From NCBI GenBank assembly GCA_012837565.1, contig DUQY01000182.1, positions 1-28,557 on the forward strand: a stretch of 28,557 nt of DNA, read 5' to 3'. The notes beneath the pieces were generated by a model. The model was not told where the DNA came from, ran no database searches, and saw only the letters and a list, made by a program, of their open reading frames with translations. Below, one piece after another: positions 22,064 to 28,557 of the stretch (position 1 is its first letter; each line of letters begins with the position of its first letter). A program made the position numbers and the translations under genes. The stretch is from Bacteroidales bacterium (lineage in GTDB: Bacteria > Bacteroidota > Bacteroidia > Bacteroidales > P3).

Positions 22064-22563
22064 AAGAAGAGAACAAAAAAGATAAGTATCAAAGACCCTC
22101 TTGGGATGATTATTTTATGGAGCTTGCAAATGCTGCAGCCAAAAGAGCGACTTGTGATAGGTGAAGAAGCGGATGCGTTATTGCAAAACACAAACAACTA
22201 TTAGTAACTGGATATGTTGGCTCACCAATAGGACTTCCACACTGCGACGATGTTGGACATTTATTCAAGAAGACCTACCACGAAGATGGAAGCGTAACAA
22301 ACCACTGCGTCAGAACAGTTCATGCCGAACAAAATGCAATATGCCAAGCGGCAAGAAGAGGCATTGCCTTAGATGGTGCCACTCTTTATTGTAGGATGAC
22401 ACCATGTAGGACTTGCGCAATGCTAATAATTAACTGCGGAATCAAGAGAGTGGTTTGTGAAATGAAATACCACTCAGGAGCTGAGTCTGAAGCAATGTTT
22501 AAGGATGCAGGTATTAAGATTGAGTTCTTCAGTGATAAAATTATGGAATATTCTAACCAGTAG
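22039..22563 (+). pseudogene. dCMP deaminase interrupted by an in-frame TGA
   Basis: A single 175-codon frame reads as a complete deoxycytidylate deaminase except for TGA at 22162-22164 (codon 42). Upstream it gives SWDDYFMELANAAAKRATCDR; downstream it continues without shift as RSGCVIAKHKQLLVTGYVGSP. The zinc sites lie after the stop: VHAEQNAI (His, catalytic Glu) and TPCRTCAML (two Cys). Relatives have Gly between CDR and R, so GGA-to-TGA is a one-base explanation. No ATG lies between the stop and the catalytic motifs, so a restarted product would be inactive. The ATG lies inside the last 25 bp of the kinase gene. The intact enzyme converts dCMP to dUMP. It could be a true nonsense mutation, a sequence error or programmed readthrough. 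Confidence 0.85.
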
Positions 22564-22578
22564 AACTACTTACTCTAT

Positions 22579-23265
22579 TTATCTCCTCCTTGTTTTTTTC
22601 CTTGTTGCTTTCTTATTGTTGAAATGTTGACCAATATTATATTGTATTCCAAACTCAAAGAATATAGGATTGAACTCTTGGTCTGTATTAGGCTTTCTCA
22701 CAGCTCCTTCTCCATAGGGCAACTCTCCTAATATAGTATAAGTTTTTGGTGTTAGTGCATATCCAACTCTGATTAAAGCCCTAAATTTTGAAGGCAGATA
22801 GATTATGTCCCCTCCTGCATAGTATGGAATTTGAGGAAAGTATCCAAATTCAATTATAGCGGATAGATAACTCTCATTATAATCTACAAAATCCGCCTCA
22901 TCTAATTTTGTAATAGAATGATTATACTGCAAACCTAAACCTAAGTGCTTTGAAGAAAACTGAAACATTAATAGTGCAGGAACTTTTATATATTCTGATT
23001 TTGAAAAAAAGAACCCATCATTACCATATAAGACACCGGCATTGAATCCGAGTAAATCTGTAAATGAATATCCAAAATAAGCTCCAGCATTAATTCCCAT
23101 AACATATCCTCCAAAGTCATTATTTCCGGTTCTGAATCCAGAATTAAATGAAAGATGAGGTCCAAAATACCATTGCCCAGCTGCGTAATCGTTGTCTTGT
23201 GCCTTTAGGTTAAGACCTAGTGCTAAAAACAGAAGTAAAACACTTGTAAATTTTAATTTTCTCAT
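22579..23265 (-). CDS. exported outer-membrane beta-barrel protein
   Basis: A 228-residue protein. Residues 1-22 are a signal peptide ending LNLKAQ, so cleavage before Gln is likely. The mature part alternates short hydrophobic/aromatic strands with turns: YFGPHLSFNSGF, GINAGAYFGYSFTDLLGFNAGVLYG, HLGLGLQYNHS, FRALIRVGYALTPKTYTILG, FFEFGIQYNIG. This pattern fits an eight-stranded Bacteroidetes porin-like barrel. A basic tail (KKATRKKTRRR) follows the last strand, which is unusual for a barrel ending. Last of three exported genes, 8 bp after the previous one. No ligand or pore function can be assigned. Confidence 0.75.
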   Translation of the reverse strand: MRKLKFTSVLLLFLALGLNLKAQDNDYAAGQWYFGPHLSFNSGFRTGNNDFGGYVMGINAGAYFGYSFTDLLGFNAGVLYGNDGFFFSKSEYIKVPALLMFQFSSKHLGLGLQYNHSITKLDEADFVDYNESYLSAIIEFGYFPQIPYYAGGDIIYLPSKFRALIRVGYALTPKTYTILGELPYGEGAVRKPNTDQEFNPIFFEFGIQYNIGQHFNNKKATRKKTRRR

Positions 23266-23273
23266 ATCAATAT

Positions 23274-24731
23274 TTATTTATAATTATATTTCATAAAGCT
23301 AAACCCTTTTACATTCCCTCCGCTAATAATAAGTTCGTTATTTGAATTTATGAAGCTGGTATAAGGAGAGAACATTCTTTTATTTTTTTTCATAGAAAAT
23401 AGCTTATTGACTTTTGGTTTACCAGAGTCATCAATTTTCAGCATTATAGAATGATAGTATTTACTGCCTTTTGCATCTGATATGCGTGCATAATTAATAC
23501 CATCATCTACCAAATCATCTAAAGCTATGTTATTATTGTATATTGCATAAAAATCACTTCCATTAGTGAAGTAATAAGGCGTTTCAAAATAACCATGAGA
23601 AAGATCTTTACTTGTTGAAAAATTCATACATCTCGATATATAAGTCTTACTAATAACTTGGTTGTCCTGTGGATCTAGTATTACAAAAGTAATTTCAGAA
23701 TTTGTGAAACTATAACTTGAAACCCCACTACCACTATATCTCATAGACTTTTTGTTTTCAATAGGAAGAACTAAATTCTCATTTTCCAATTGATAAAACT
23801 TAGATAAAGTCCAATTAAAACTATCTTCTTCTCCATCGTAAACCTTAAACTTATAAGTACTTATTATATCTTCTTTCTCTATATCTAATTTATATGTGTT
23901 TATTTCATTGTCTTTTAGAGTTGCAAGAAAGATTGTATTAGAATCAATAACATGAAAGCTCATACTTGATATGTTTTGATCAGAAGCAATACTAAATTCA
24001 GACTCCTTACCACCAGATTCATCATTCTTAATAACAACTAATTTATAATCGTATATTCCTTTAGCAACAGGTATTTTGTTGCTTGCATAAAGATAAACCT
24101 CGCCTGAGTTTTCAATATGGAAGTCGTGGATATTCAAAGTCCCATCAAAATCATTATCAAACTTACTTGTCCAAAGTGGTGTATTGTCATAATCAAATAC
24201 ATTCATTTGTAAATAACCCTTACTCGTCTTCTTATCAACTGCTAAGTAGTTCAAACAATACTTAGACTTATCTTTTGATTCTGCATAATAGATAATCACC
24301 TTATCACTTTTCTCAATTTCAAAGTCAACCAGCACCTTCGACTCCCCTTTTACCTCATTTAAGGTCTTAGTATCAAAAACTACAAGTTCAACTATATAAC
24401 TCTTTTTCTCATATTCTCTAACTAAGAGATTTATCTTATCATCCCTAATAAAAGCTTTCAAGACCTCAGTATCTTCAAAGACTATAGTCTCACTTGTTCC
24501 AGCAAGTTCATTATTGGAATTAGTCTTAAAGAAATAAACCTCAAGACTTGATGAAAACATATTAGCATTATTAGAAAAGGAGATAAAATAATTATTATCA
24601 TTTACTGAGCCTATATATTCCACAACCTCTTTAGCATTATTTGTTTTAATAGGATTAGTCCAACTAATGTCCTGTGCATTTAAGAAAAGAGATAGAAGAA
24701 GAAATAAATAAAAGAAAGTAATTTTTTTCAT
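23274..24731 (-). CDS. secreted strand-rich protein of unknown function
   Basis: A 485-residue protein, not recognised. A signal peptide covers about residues 1-19 (ending LFLNAQ, then D). The mature protein has no membrane span and is built of many short strands separated by polar turns rich in Asp, Asn, Ser and Lys. The repeated rhythm of value statements such as YLYASNK, IFLATLKD, FYAIYNNN and LIISGG is what one sees in beta-propellers, but no blade consensus could be fixed by eye. It has a single late Cys. It lacks a T9SS C-terminal domain and ends abruptly after MKYNYK. Encoded between the M48-barrel protein (26 bp upstream) and the small barrel (8 bp downstream). Confidence 0.6.
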   Translation of the reverse strand: MKKITFFYLFLLLSLFLNAQDISWTNPIKTNNAKEVVEYIGSVNDNNYFISFSNNANMFSSSLEVYFFKTNSNNELAGTSETIVFEDTEVLKAFIRDDKINLLVREYEKKSYIVELVVFDTKTLNEVKGESKVLVDFEIEKSDKVIIYYAESKDKSKYCLNYLAVDKKTSKGYLQMNVFDYDNTPLWTSKFDNDFDGTLNIHDFHIENSGEVYLYASNKIPVAKGIYDYKLVVIKNDESGGKESEFSIASDQNISSMSFHVIDSNTIFLATLKDNEINTYKLDIEKEDIISTYKFKVYDGEEDSFNWTLSKFYQLENENLVLPIENKKSMRYSGSGVSSYSFTNSEITFVILDPQDNQVISKTYISRCMNFSTSKDLSHGYFETPYYFTNGSDFYAIYNNNIALDDLVDDGINYARISDAKGSKYYHSIMLKIDDSGKPKVNKLFSMKKNKRMFSPYTSFINSNNELIISGGNVKGFSFMKYNYK

Positions 24732-24757
24732 ATTAAATTGAGTTAAGTTTATTTTGC

Positions 24758-27499
24758 TTAGAAAGGAAGTATACCTATGTTTAGATTAATCCCTATCATA
24801 TATGCTTTCCTTAGTTTAGTCTCTGCATACTCTGGAAGTGTTAGGTCATCAAATCCAACAAAACCCCAACCCTTTAAAGTAAGACCAAAGGAACATCCAG
24901 CTCCTATTTGGAAGTAATCATTTATGAAAAACACCTTACCATACTCCATTTTAAAACCTAAGGAGTAAGATTTTTCGTTAAACTCTCTAGGAACAAAATA
25001 GTTGTTATGGGTAGAATTGTTATAGACTTGCTGATTCCATATCATATTAGGTGTATAAGTCAAATAATCTGCTTGAAACTTATAATAGTATCCAAGAGGT
25101 GCAATAGCCTTATAGGATTTCAAAAATAATGAATAACCAAATACATCCAAAGTTCCTAAGTTTGGAAAACTATAACTATAATTATCTTTACGCTCAAACT
25201 TTGTTTTCATAAAGCTCACCCCCACTCCAAGGCTAAAGCTTTTTGATACTACAAATTCAACACTAGGATTTAAAGAATAATCAAACATCAATGCACCAGT
25301 TTCTCCTTTAATGTTTGGAGAGAATAGTGCAGGAATAATATCTGCACCTAAGGAAAATAAGAATCTCTTGCCTTGATAACCATATTGATTATAGGAATTG
25401 CTTTCATCATTGATGGTTTTGAAGCTCTTATCTAAAGCTTGCTTTTCAAAATCCTTTGTATTTTCTGATACATAGTTAATAGTGTTATTGGATACAACAG
25501 AATTATTATCTAAGTCGTAAACAAGGAAATTTAATTCCGCTGCATAAGCTTGTTTAGTCCACTGATAAACACTTATTGGTAAGAAAGGATAAGCAAAAAC
25601 AGCTGACATAACAGTATGAGTTGACTTATAGAACGCATTATTATCTGCTTTGGGAGCCTTATATAGGGTAATAAAGTTCAAATATGGCGATTTTAATTCC
25701 TTAGTATAGTTGTCCAAGTCCCTACTCTCATAATAAATCTCTCCAAACTTATTTAAACTCATTTTGAAATCGTTAATCTTAGCCCTTAGTTGGTAAGAAA
25801 AACTTGTGTCAAAGCAGTTGTTAGACATTATTATTGGACTTATTCCATTATTCCTTGCTGCTTTTTCAACCATTGTCTCAAATCTCTGAGATAGCTTAGC
25901 ATTTGTTTCTGATGATTTCTTAATCTCTCCTTTCTTATTAAAGGTAATGGTGATTGGTTCAAAGACTATAAGGGTTTTGATATTAGGAATTTCGCCCTCA
26001 TCCTTTAAATCTTTAATCAAATCACTTGCTTTCTTAGCCTCGTTCTTTTGAAGAGCCGACTCAAATCTTAAAATAAAGTTCTCATCTTTCTTAAAATCTC
26101 CAAGCATATAGTTCTCTGTCCTAAATCCTTTTTGATGTCCTACTATCTTTGAAGACTTTATCTTATCGTATTTCGACAAATTAGAATTTTCTTCACCATT
26201 TGACGCTGGTTCATTATAGATTTCACCCATCTTAAGGTCTGAAAATTTATTCAAATCATCCAATTTCATATCATTTGCAAGATCTTTTACTATATCATCA
26301 AACAGTGCTAAATAATACTTACTCGAATCCTTTTTGACTCCTTCCCAAATATCTCTTATAGCCATTAGAGCTACTTCCTTCTTATTTGCTCTTTCAAAGA
26401 AATTTGCAATATATTGTATCTGCCCCTCTGTTTCTTTCTTTGTCATTAAGTATCTTGAGTAATTCCCATAGGTCTTAACCTTCGATATACCATAGATTGA
26501 AGCTATCTTAGAGGTTCTAAGAAATGAATTATTAGGGAATTTCTGAAGTAGAATTATAGTATTATAATAAGCTTTTACGTAATTATCGAATATGATTTGC
26601 TGATTAATTGTTTCAAAACGGCAAAGTGTTCTTATCAATTCAAAAGATGATTTACTTTGGAGGAAAGGATTACCAATATGATTTGAATTCTTTTCTATCA
26701 GTTTCTCCATCTCAGCACGTCTAAGCTTTAAGTTAGGATGGGTAGAAAAGGTATCAATATAGTTATCCCTACTTGAAATTGGAGTAACGGATTCCAAAAA
26801 ATAATTATCCTTAAATGTATAGTACTCACTTTCGAAATAAGACCTATCTAATTTCAATTCATCGAAAGGGAGGTAGGAATACTGCAAAATATCATATACT
26901 CCCATTGGCGAGTCCTTATCGTATCCTGCCTTTAGGTAATAGTCCAAGTACCCTTCCCTATCACATTCAAACTCCTGATCTCTTGAACGTGAATGATAGG
27001 TTAAGAAATCACTAATATCATCGAAGTTATCCTTCAATGAATAGCCGTGTTTCTTTGTATAATGAATGATTTCGTGAGAAATAGCAAAGGCAAGCTCCGC
27101 CTCAGAAGTGCTTTGGGCAATAAGCCCTGTGGTAAGAAATAAATAACCATTACTTGTAGCAAAAGCATTTGCCTTAGAAGATTTGATAACATAAACTTTT
27201 ATCTCATCCCTAAGCTTAGGCTGATTTCTTAATAGCCCATCTACTATATTATTAACATAGTTTGAGACCTCATCTCCAAAGATTATCTTCCCTGAAAGTA
27301 TGAATTTCTTAATCTGATTCCTAAGATTATCCTCGTATTTATCTTTTAAACTCTCGTTAGAGTTAGCAATCTCTAGTAAGTTTTGAGGAATTTTCCCTAC
27401 AGCCTCAAGTCTATTAAAATTATCTAAGCTTTGGTTTTGTGCGTTAGTTAGCATGTAGCATGTTAAAAAACAAAGTACGACGAGGGTTTTTCTTATCAT
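24758..27499 (-). CDS. exported M48 metalloprotease with C-terminal beta-barrel domain
   Basis: A 913-residue protein. The signal peptide is residues 1-20 (ending MLTNA, then Q). The M48 peptidase domain spans about 55-290: zinc motif HEIIH at 142-146, third ligand probably Glu178 in QEFECDREG, and the NAFATSNGYLFLTTGLI strand typical of BepA/HtpX-like enzymes. Residues about 290-500 are helical and may be TPR-like. Residues about 500-700 are mixed and unassigned. Residues about 712-913 alternate strands and aromatic turns like an outer-membrane barrel and end in Phe. E. coli BepA (M48 plus TPR) clears stalled outer-membrane proteins at BAM; a barrel fusion would tether such a protease. The longer frame start (27532) lies in the promoter, so 27499 is chosen. 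Confidence 0.78.
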   Translation of the reverse strand: MIRKTLVVLCFLTCYMLTNAQNQSLDNFNRLEAVGKIPQNLLEIANSNESLKDKYEDNLRNQIKKFILSGKIIFGDEVSNYVNNIVDGLLRNQPKLRDEIKVYVIKSSKANAFATSNGYLFLTTGLIAQSTSEAELAFAISHEIIHYTKKHGYSLKDNFDDISDFLTYHSRSRDQEFECDREGYLDYYLKAGYDKDSPMGVYDILQYSYLPFDELKLDRSYFESEYYTFKDNYFLESVTPISSRDNYIDTFSTHPNLKLRRAEMEKLIEKNSNHIGNPFLQSKSSFELIRTLCRFETINQQIIFDNYVKAYYNTIILLQKFPNNSFLRTSKIASIYGISKVKTYGNYSRYLMTKKETEGQIQYIANFFERANKKEVALMAIRDIWEGVKKDSSKYYLALFDDIVKDLANDMKLDDLNKFSDLKMGEIYNEPASNGEENSNLSKYDKIKSSKIVGHQKGFRTENYMLGDFKKDENFILRFESALQKNEAKKASDLIKDLKDEGEIPNIKTLIVFEPITITFNKKGEIKKSSETNAKLSQRFETMVEKAARNNGISPIIMSNNCFDTSFSYQLRAKINDFKMSLNKFGEIYYESRDLDNYTKELKSPYLNFITLYKAPKADNNAFYKSTHTVMSAVFAYPFLPISVYQWTKQAYAAELNFLVYDLDNNSVVSNNTINYVSENTKDFEKQALDKSFKTINDESNSYNQYGYQGKRFLFSLGADIIPALFSPNIKGETGALMFDYSLNPSVEFVVSKSFSLGVGVSFMKTKFERKDNYSYSFPNLGTLDVFGYSLFLKSYKAIAPLGYYYKFQADYLTYTPNMIWNQQVYNNSTHNNYFVPREFNEKSYSLGFKMEYGKVFFINDYFQIGAGCSFGLTLKGWGFVGFDDLTLPEYAETKLRKAYMIGINLNIGILPF

Positions 27500-27529
27500 C
27501 ACAGAAAAATGTTTTGGTATTTTAGTCTG

Positions 27530-27537
27530 CAAATATA
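27530..27537 (-). promoter_or_regulatory. -7 box for the M48-barrel gene cluster
   Basis: The minus strand reads TATATTTG, 30 bp before the ATG at 27499. It overlaps the possible upstream ATG at 27532, ruling that out. The upstream box is weak. Confidence 0.6.
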
Positions 27538-27569
27538 AGAAAGTTTTGATATTTTAATCTAAAATTCAA

Positions 27570-28004
27570 TTATTTCTTTCCTGTATGTCCAAAGCCACCC
27601 TCACCTCTTAGGGTTTCAGACAAAGTATCAGTCTCTTCCCACTCAATGGTTTCGTGCTTAGCAATAATCATTTGAGCTATTCTTTCCCCATCTTTTATTT
27701 CAAAGTTTTCTTGAGAGAGGTTAACTAAAATTACTTTTATCTCCCCTCTATAATCTGCATCAATTGTGCCAGGAGAGTTCAAAACCCCAATTCCGTGCTT
27801 AAAGGCAAGTCCAGAGCGAGGTCTTATTTGAGCTTCATAACCAAGGGGCAGTTCAATAAACAAACCTGTTGAAACTAAAGTCCTCTCTAGTGGTTTCAAA
27901 ACAATAGATTCCACCAAATTAGCTCTAATATCCATTCCCGCAGAACTTGGAGTTGCATAGCTTGGAATATCGTGCTTTGACTGATTAACGATTCTTACTT
28001 TCAT
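27570..28004 (-). CDS. dut: dUTP diphosphatase
   Basis: A 144-residue trimeric-type dUTPase. Conserved motifs in order: AGMDIRANL (motif 1), RPRSGLAFKHGI (motif 2), GTIDADYRGEIKVILVNLS (motif 3, with the uracil-binding loop), GERIAQMII (motif 4) and the C-terminal arm RGEGGFGHTG (motif 5). It hydrolyses dUTP to dUMP and pyrophosphate. The frame extends to 28088, but the ATG at 28002-28004 gives the family start MKVRIVNQS, follows a -7 box by 15 bp, and has an AGGAG-like run just upstream, rare for this phylum. The M48 gene starts downstream under its own promoter. Confidence 0.97.
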   Translation of the reverse strand: MKVRIVNQSKHDIPSYATPSSAGMDIRANLVESIVLKPLERTLVSTGLFIELPLGYEAQIRPRSGLAFKHGIGVLNSPGTIDADYRGEIKVILVNLSQENFEIKDGERIAQMIIAKHETIEWEETDTLSETLRGEGGFGHTGKK

Positions 28005-28019
28005 ATCTCCTATTTTTTG

Positions 28020-28051
28020 CAAAGTTAAACTTTCTAGAATATCTAAACAAA
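28020..28051 (-). promoter_or_regulatory. promoter for dut
   Basis: On the minus strand TTTG (28048-28051), a 20-bp spacer, then TAACTTTG (28020-28027). The predicted transcript start is only about ten bases before the dut ATG, and an AGGAG sits in that short leader. Confidence 0.7.
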
Positions 28052-28180
28052 TTTTATCTAATACAGAGGAGTAAAATCTCAGATACAAAACAATTAATCA
28101 AGCTTTTAATCTAATGAAACAAAGGAATAAACTCTTAAAACAAAGGGACAATAAAATTAAACGAAGATTCAGTATTAGAA

Positions 28181-28279
28181 TCATGCCATGATATGGTTCA
28201 ATTCATGCCATGATATTGGTCGATTCATGGCATGATTCTGGTCAATTCATGGCATGATTCTAATTGTTTCATGCCATGA
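28181..28279. repeat. array of five 11-bp palindromes at a 22-bp period
   Basis: TCATGCCATGA at 28181, 28203 and 28269, and its reverse complement TCATGGCATGA at 28225 and 28247: five units whose starts are each exactly 22 bp apart. The 11-bp spacers share a GGTC(A/G)AT-like core in units 1-3, while the fourth differs. Flanks extend the pairing: 28178-28191 is the exact inverse of 28225-28238 and 28247-28260, and 28243-28257 is the inverse of 28269-28283. The array lies about 130 bp behind the dut promoter, between dut and the end of the next gene. Apart from the dut promoter and this array, the 28005-28405 stretch shows no gene. Confidence 0.9.
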
Positions 28280-28326
28280 ATTGGGGATTGAAGTGAAGAT
28301 TAAAATGTACAAATCTTATTTTCAGA

Positions 28327-28362
28327 TCTTTGAATCAAGCAATCTTATTTTTTAATCAAAGA
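28327..28362. other. short inverted repeat, possible terminator of the right-edge gene
   Basis: TCTTTGA (28327-28333) and TCAAAGA (28356-28362) form seven pairs around a 22-base loop, 44 bp after the stop of the minus-strand gene at the right edge. No clean T run follows on the minus strand, so the call is weak. Confidence 0.25.
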
Positions 28363-28405
28363 CCGTTGTAAACTCCAACCCACTCTCTAAATAAGTTTTT
28401 TCTGA

Positions 28406-28557
28406 CTAAAAAAGTCTTTCCCAATTCAGGTCATATCTTATAGCAATGCAATCTTTTGGCTTATACATTACAAAATCGGCTTGAGTACAGAAGTAACCTC
28501 CAACATTAGAATATAAATCTCTATTCCTTGCATTAGAATCAAAAGCCGAAGACTCCA
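28406..28557 (-). CDS. C-terminal fragment of an unidentified protein (runs off the right edge)
   Basis: The last 49 codons of a minus-strand frame, entering from beyond 28557 and ending at TAG (28406-28408); it is the only one of the three minus-strand frames here that is open and reads as coherent protein. It gives SNVGGYFCTQADFVMYKP and then KDCIAIRYDLNWERLF. Not recognised with confidence. The FVMY...IAIRY spacing recalls the end of ADP-ribosyltransferase (PARP-type) catalytic domains, where a YIVY strand is followed by a Q(V/I)xxRY strand, but this is a weak resemblance on a short piece. Confidence 0.55.
   Translation of the reverse strand, partial: ESSAFDSNARNRDLYSNVGGYFCTQADFVMYKPKDCIAIRYDLNWERLF

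Noticed and set aside
22162..22164. Genetic-code change with UGA read as Gly, or selenocysteine
   Set aside because: No other gene has an in-frame TGA and radC ends at TGA with normal length. The position is normally Gly rather than a catalytic Cys, and I see no convincing stem of the bacterial SECIS type just after the TGA.
22161..22394. Open frame of 77 codons inside the dCMP deaminase
   Set aside because: It is a different frame from the deaminase and its translation is rich in Arg, Cys and Trp with no recognisable domain.
28005..28088. N-terminal extension of dUTPase
   Set aside because: The dut promoter lies within it and the ATG at 28004 gives the conserved start with an AGGAG just upstream.
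28178..28283. CRISPR array
   Set aside because: The repeat unit is only 11 bp and palindromic, the spacers are 11 bp and similar to each other, and no cas gene is present.

Overview
The window is a stretch of AT-rich chromosome from a Bacteroidetes bacterium, most likely Bacteroidales. The basis is: nearly every transcription unit starts behind a TAnnTTTG -7 box, often with a TTTG/TTG box 18-20 bp upstream (the Bacteroidetes sigma promoter); ribosome-binding sites are mostly absent; exported proteins have Ala|Gln signal-peptide junctions; and the ribosomal cluster has the order rplM-rpsI-rpsB-tsf. Nearly all stops are TAA or TAG; radC is the only intact gene seen to end in TGA. There is no phage, insertion sequence, CRISPR array or rRNA. 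This is mostly core chromosome with one accessory-looking exported-protein cluster.

Layout. 1-2.7 kb: trxA and a DUF58 protein on the minus strand, divergent from a lone butyrate kinase. 2.8-5.1 kb: tRNA-Phe, a small RRM RNA-binding protein with a strongly structured 5' leader, an OmpH/Skp-like chaperone, and convergent radC. 5.1-8.1 kb: rplM-rpsI-rpsB-tsf, with a folded leader before rplM and paired hairpins before rpsB, closed by a clear terminator. 8.2-11.3 kb: rsmA, mntP, queD and an AI-2E family permease. 11.3-14.5 kb (minus): acpP-fabF-rnc-lipA, which joins fatty-acid elongation and lipoate synthesis to RNase III. 14.6-15.2 kb: purN. 15.5-20.8 kb (minus): a glycan-type operon (methyltransferase, GT4 glycosyltransferase, hddA, hddC) running into a hotdog thioesterase and a THUMP rRNA methyltransferase. 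21-22.6 kb: purE, a P-loop (d)NMP-kinase-like gene, and a dCMP deaminase reading frame broken by an in-frame TGA. 22.6-27.5 kb (minus): three exported genes, namely an M48 metalloprotease that appears fused to a C-terminal outer-membrane beta-barrel, a strand-rich secreted protein, and a stand-alone barrel. 27.6-28 kb: dut. The right edge holds a tandem palindrome array and the C-terminus of an unidentified gene.

Items most worth a second look: the M48-barrel fusion and its two neighbours as a candidate undescribed envelope module; the array of five TCATGSCATGA palindromes at an exact 22-bp period near dut; a three-unit palindrome cluster after purN; the single in-frame TGA in the dCMP deaminase; and unannotated structured leaders before rplM, rpsB and the RRM gene. 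All functional calls come from reading motifs by eye; no database search was possible.
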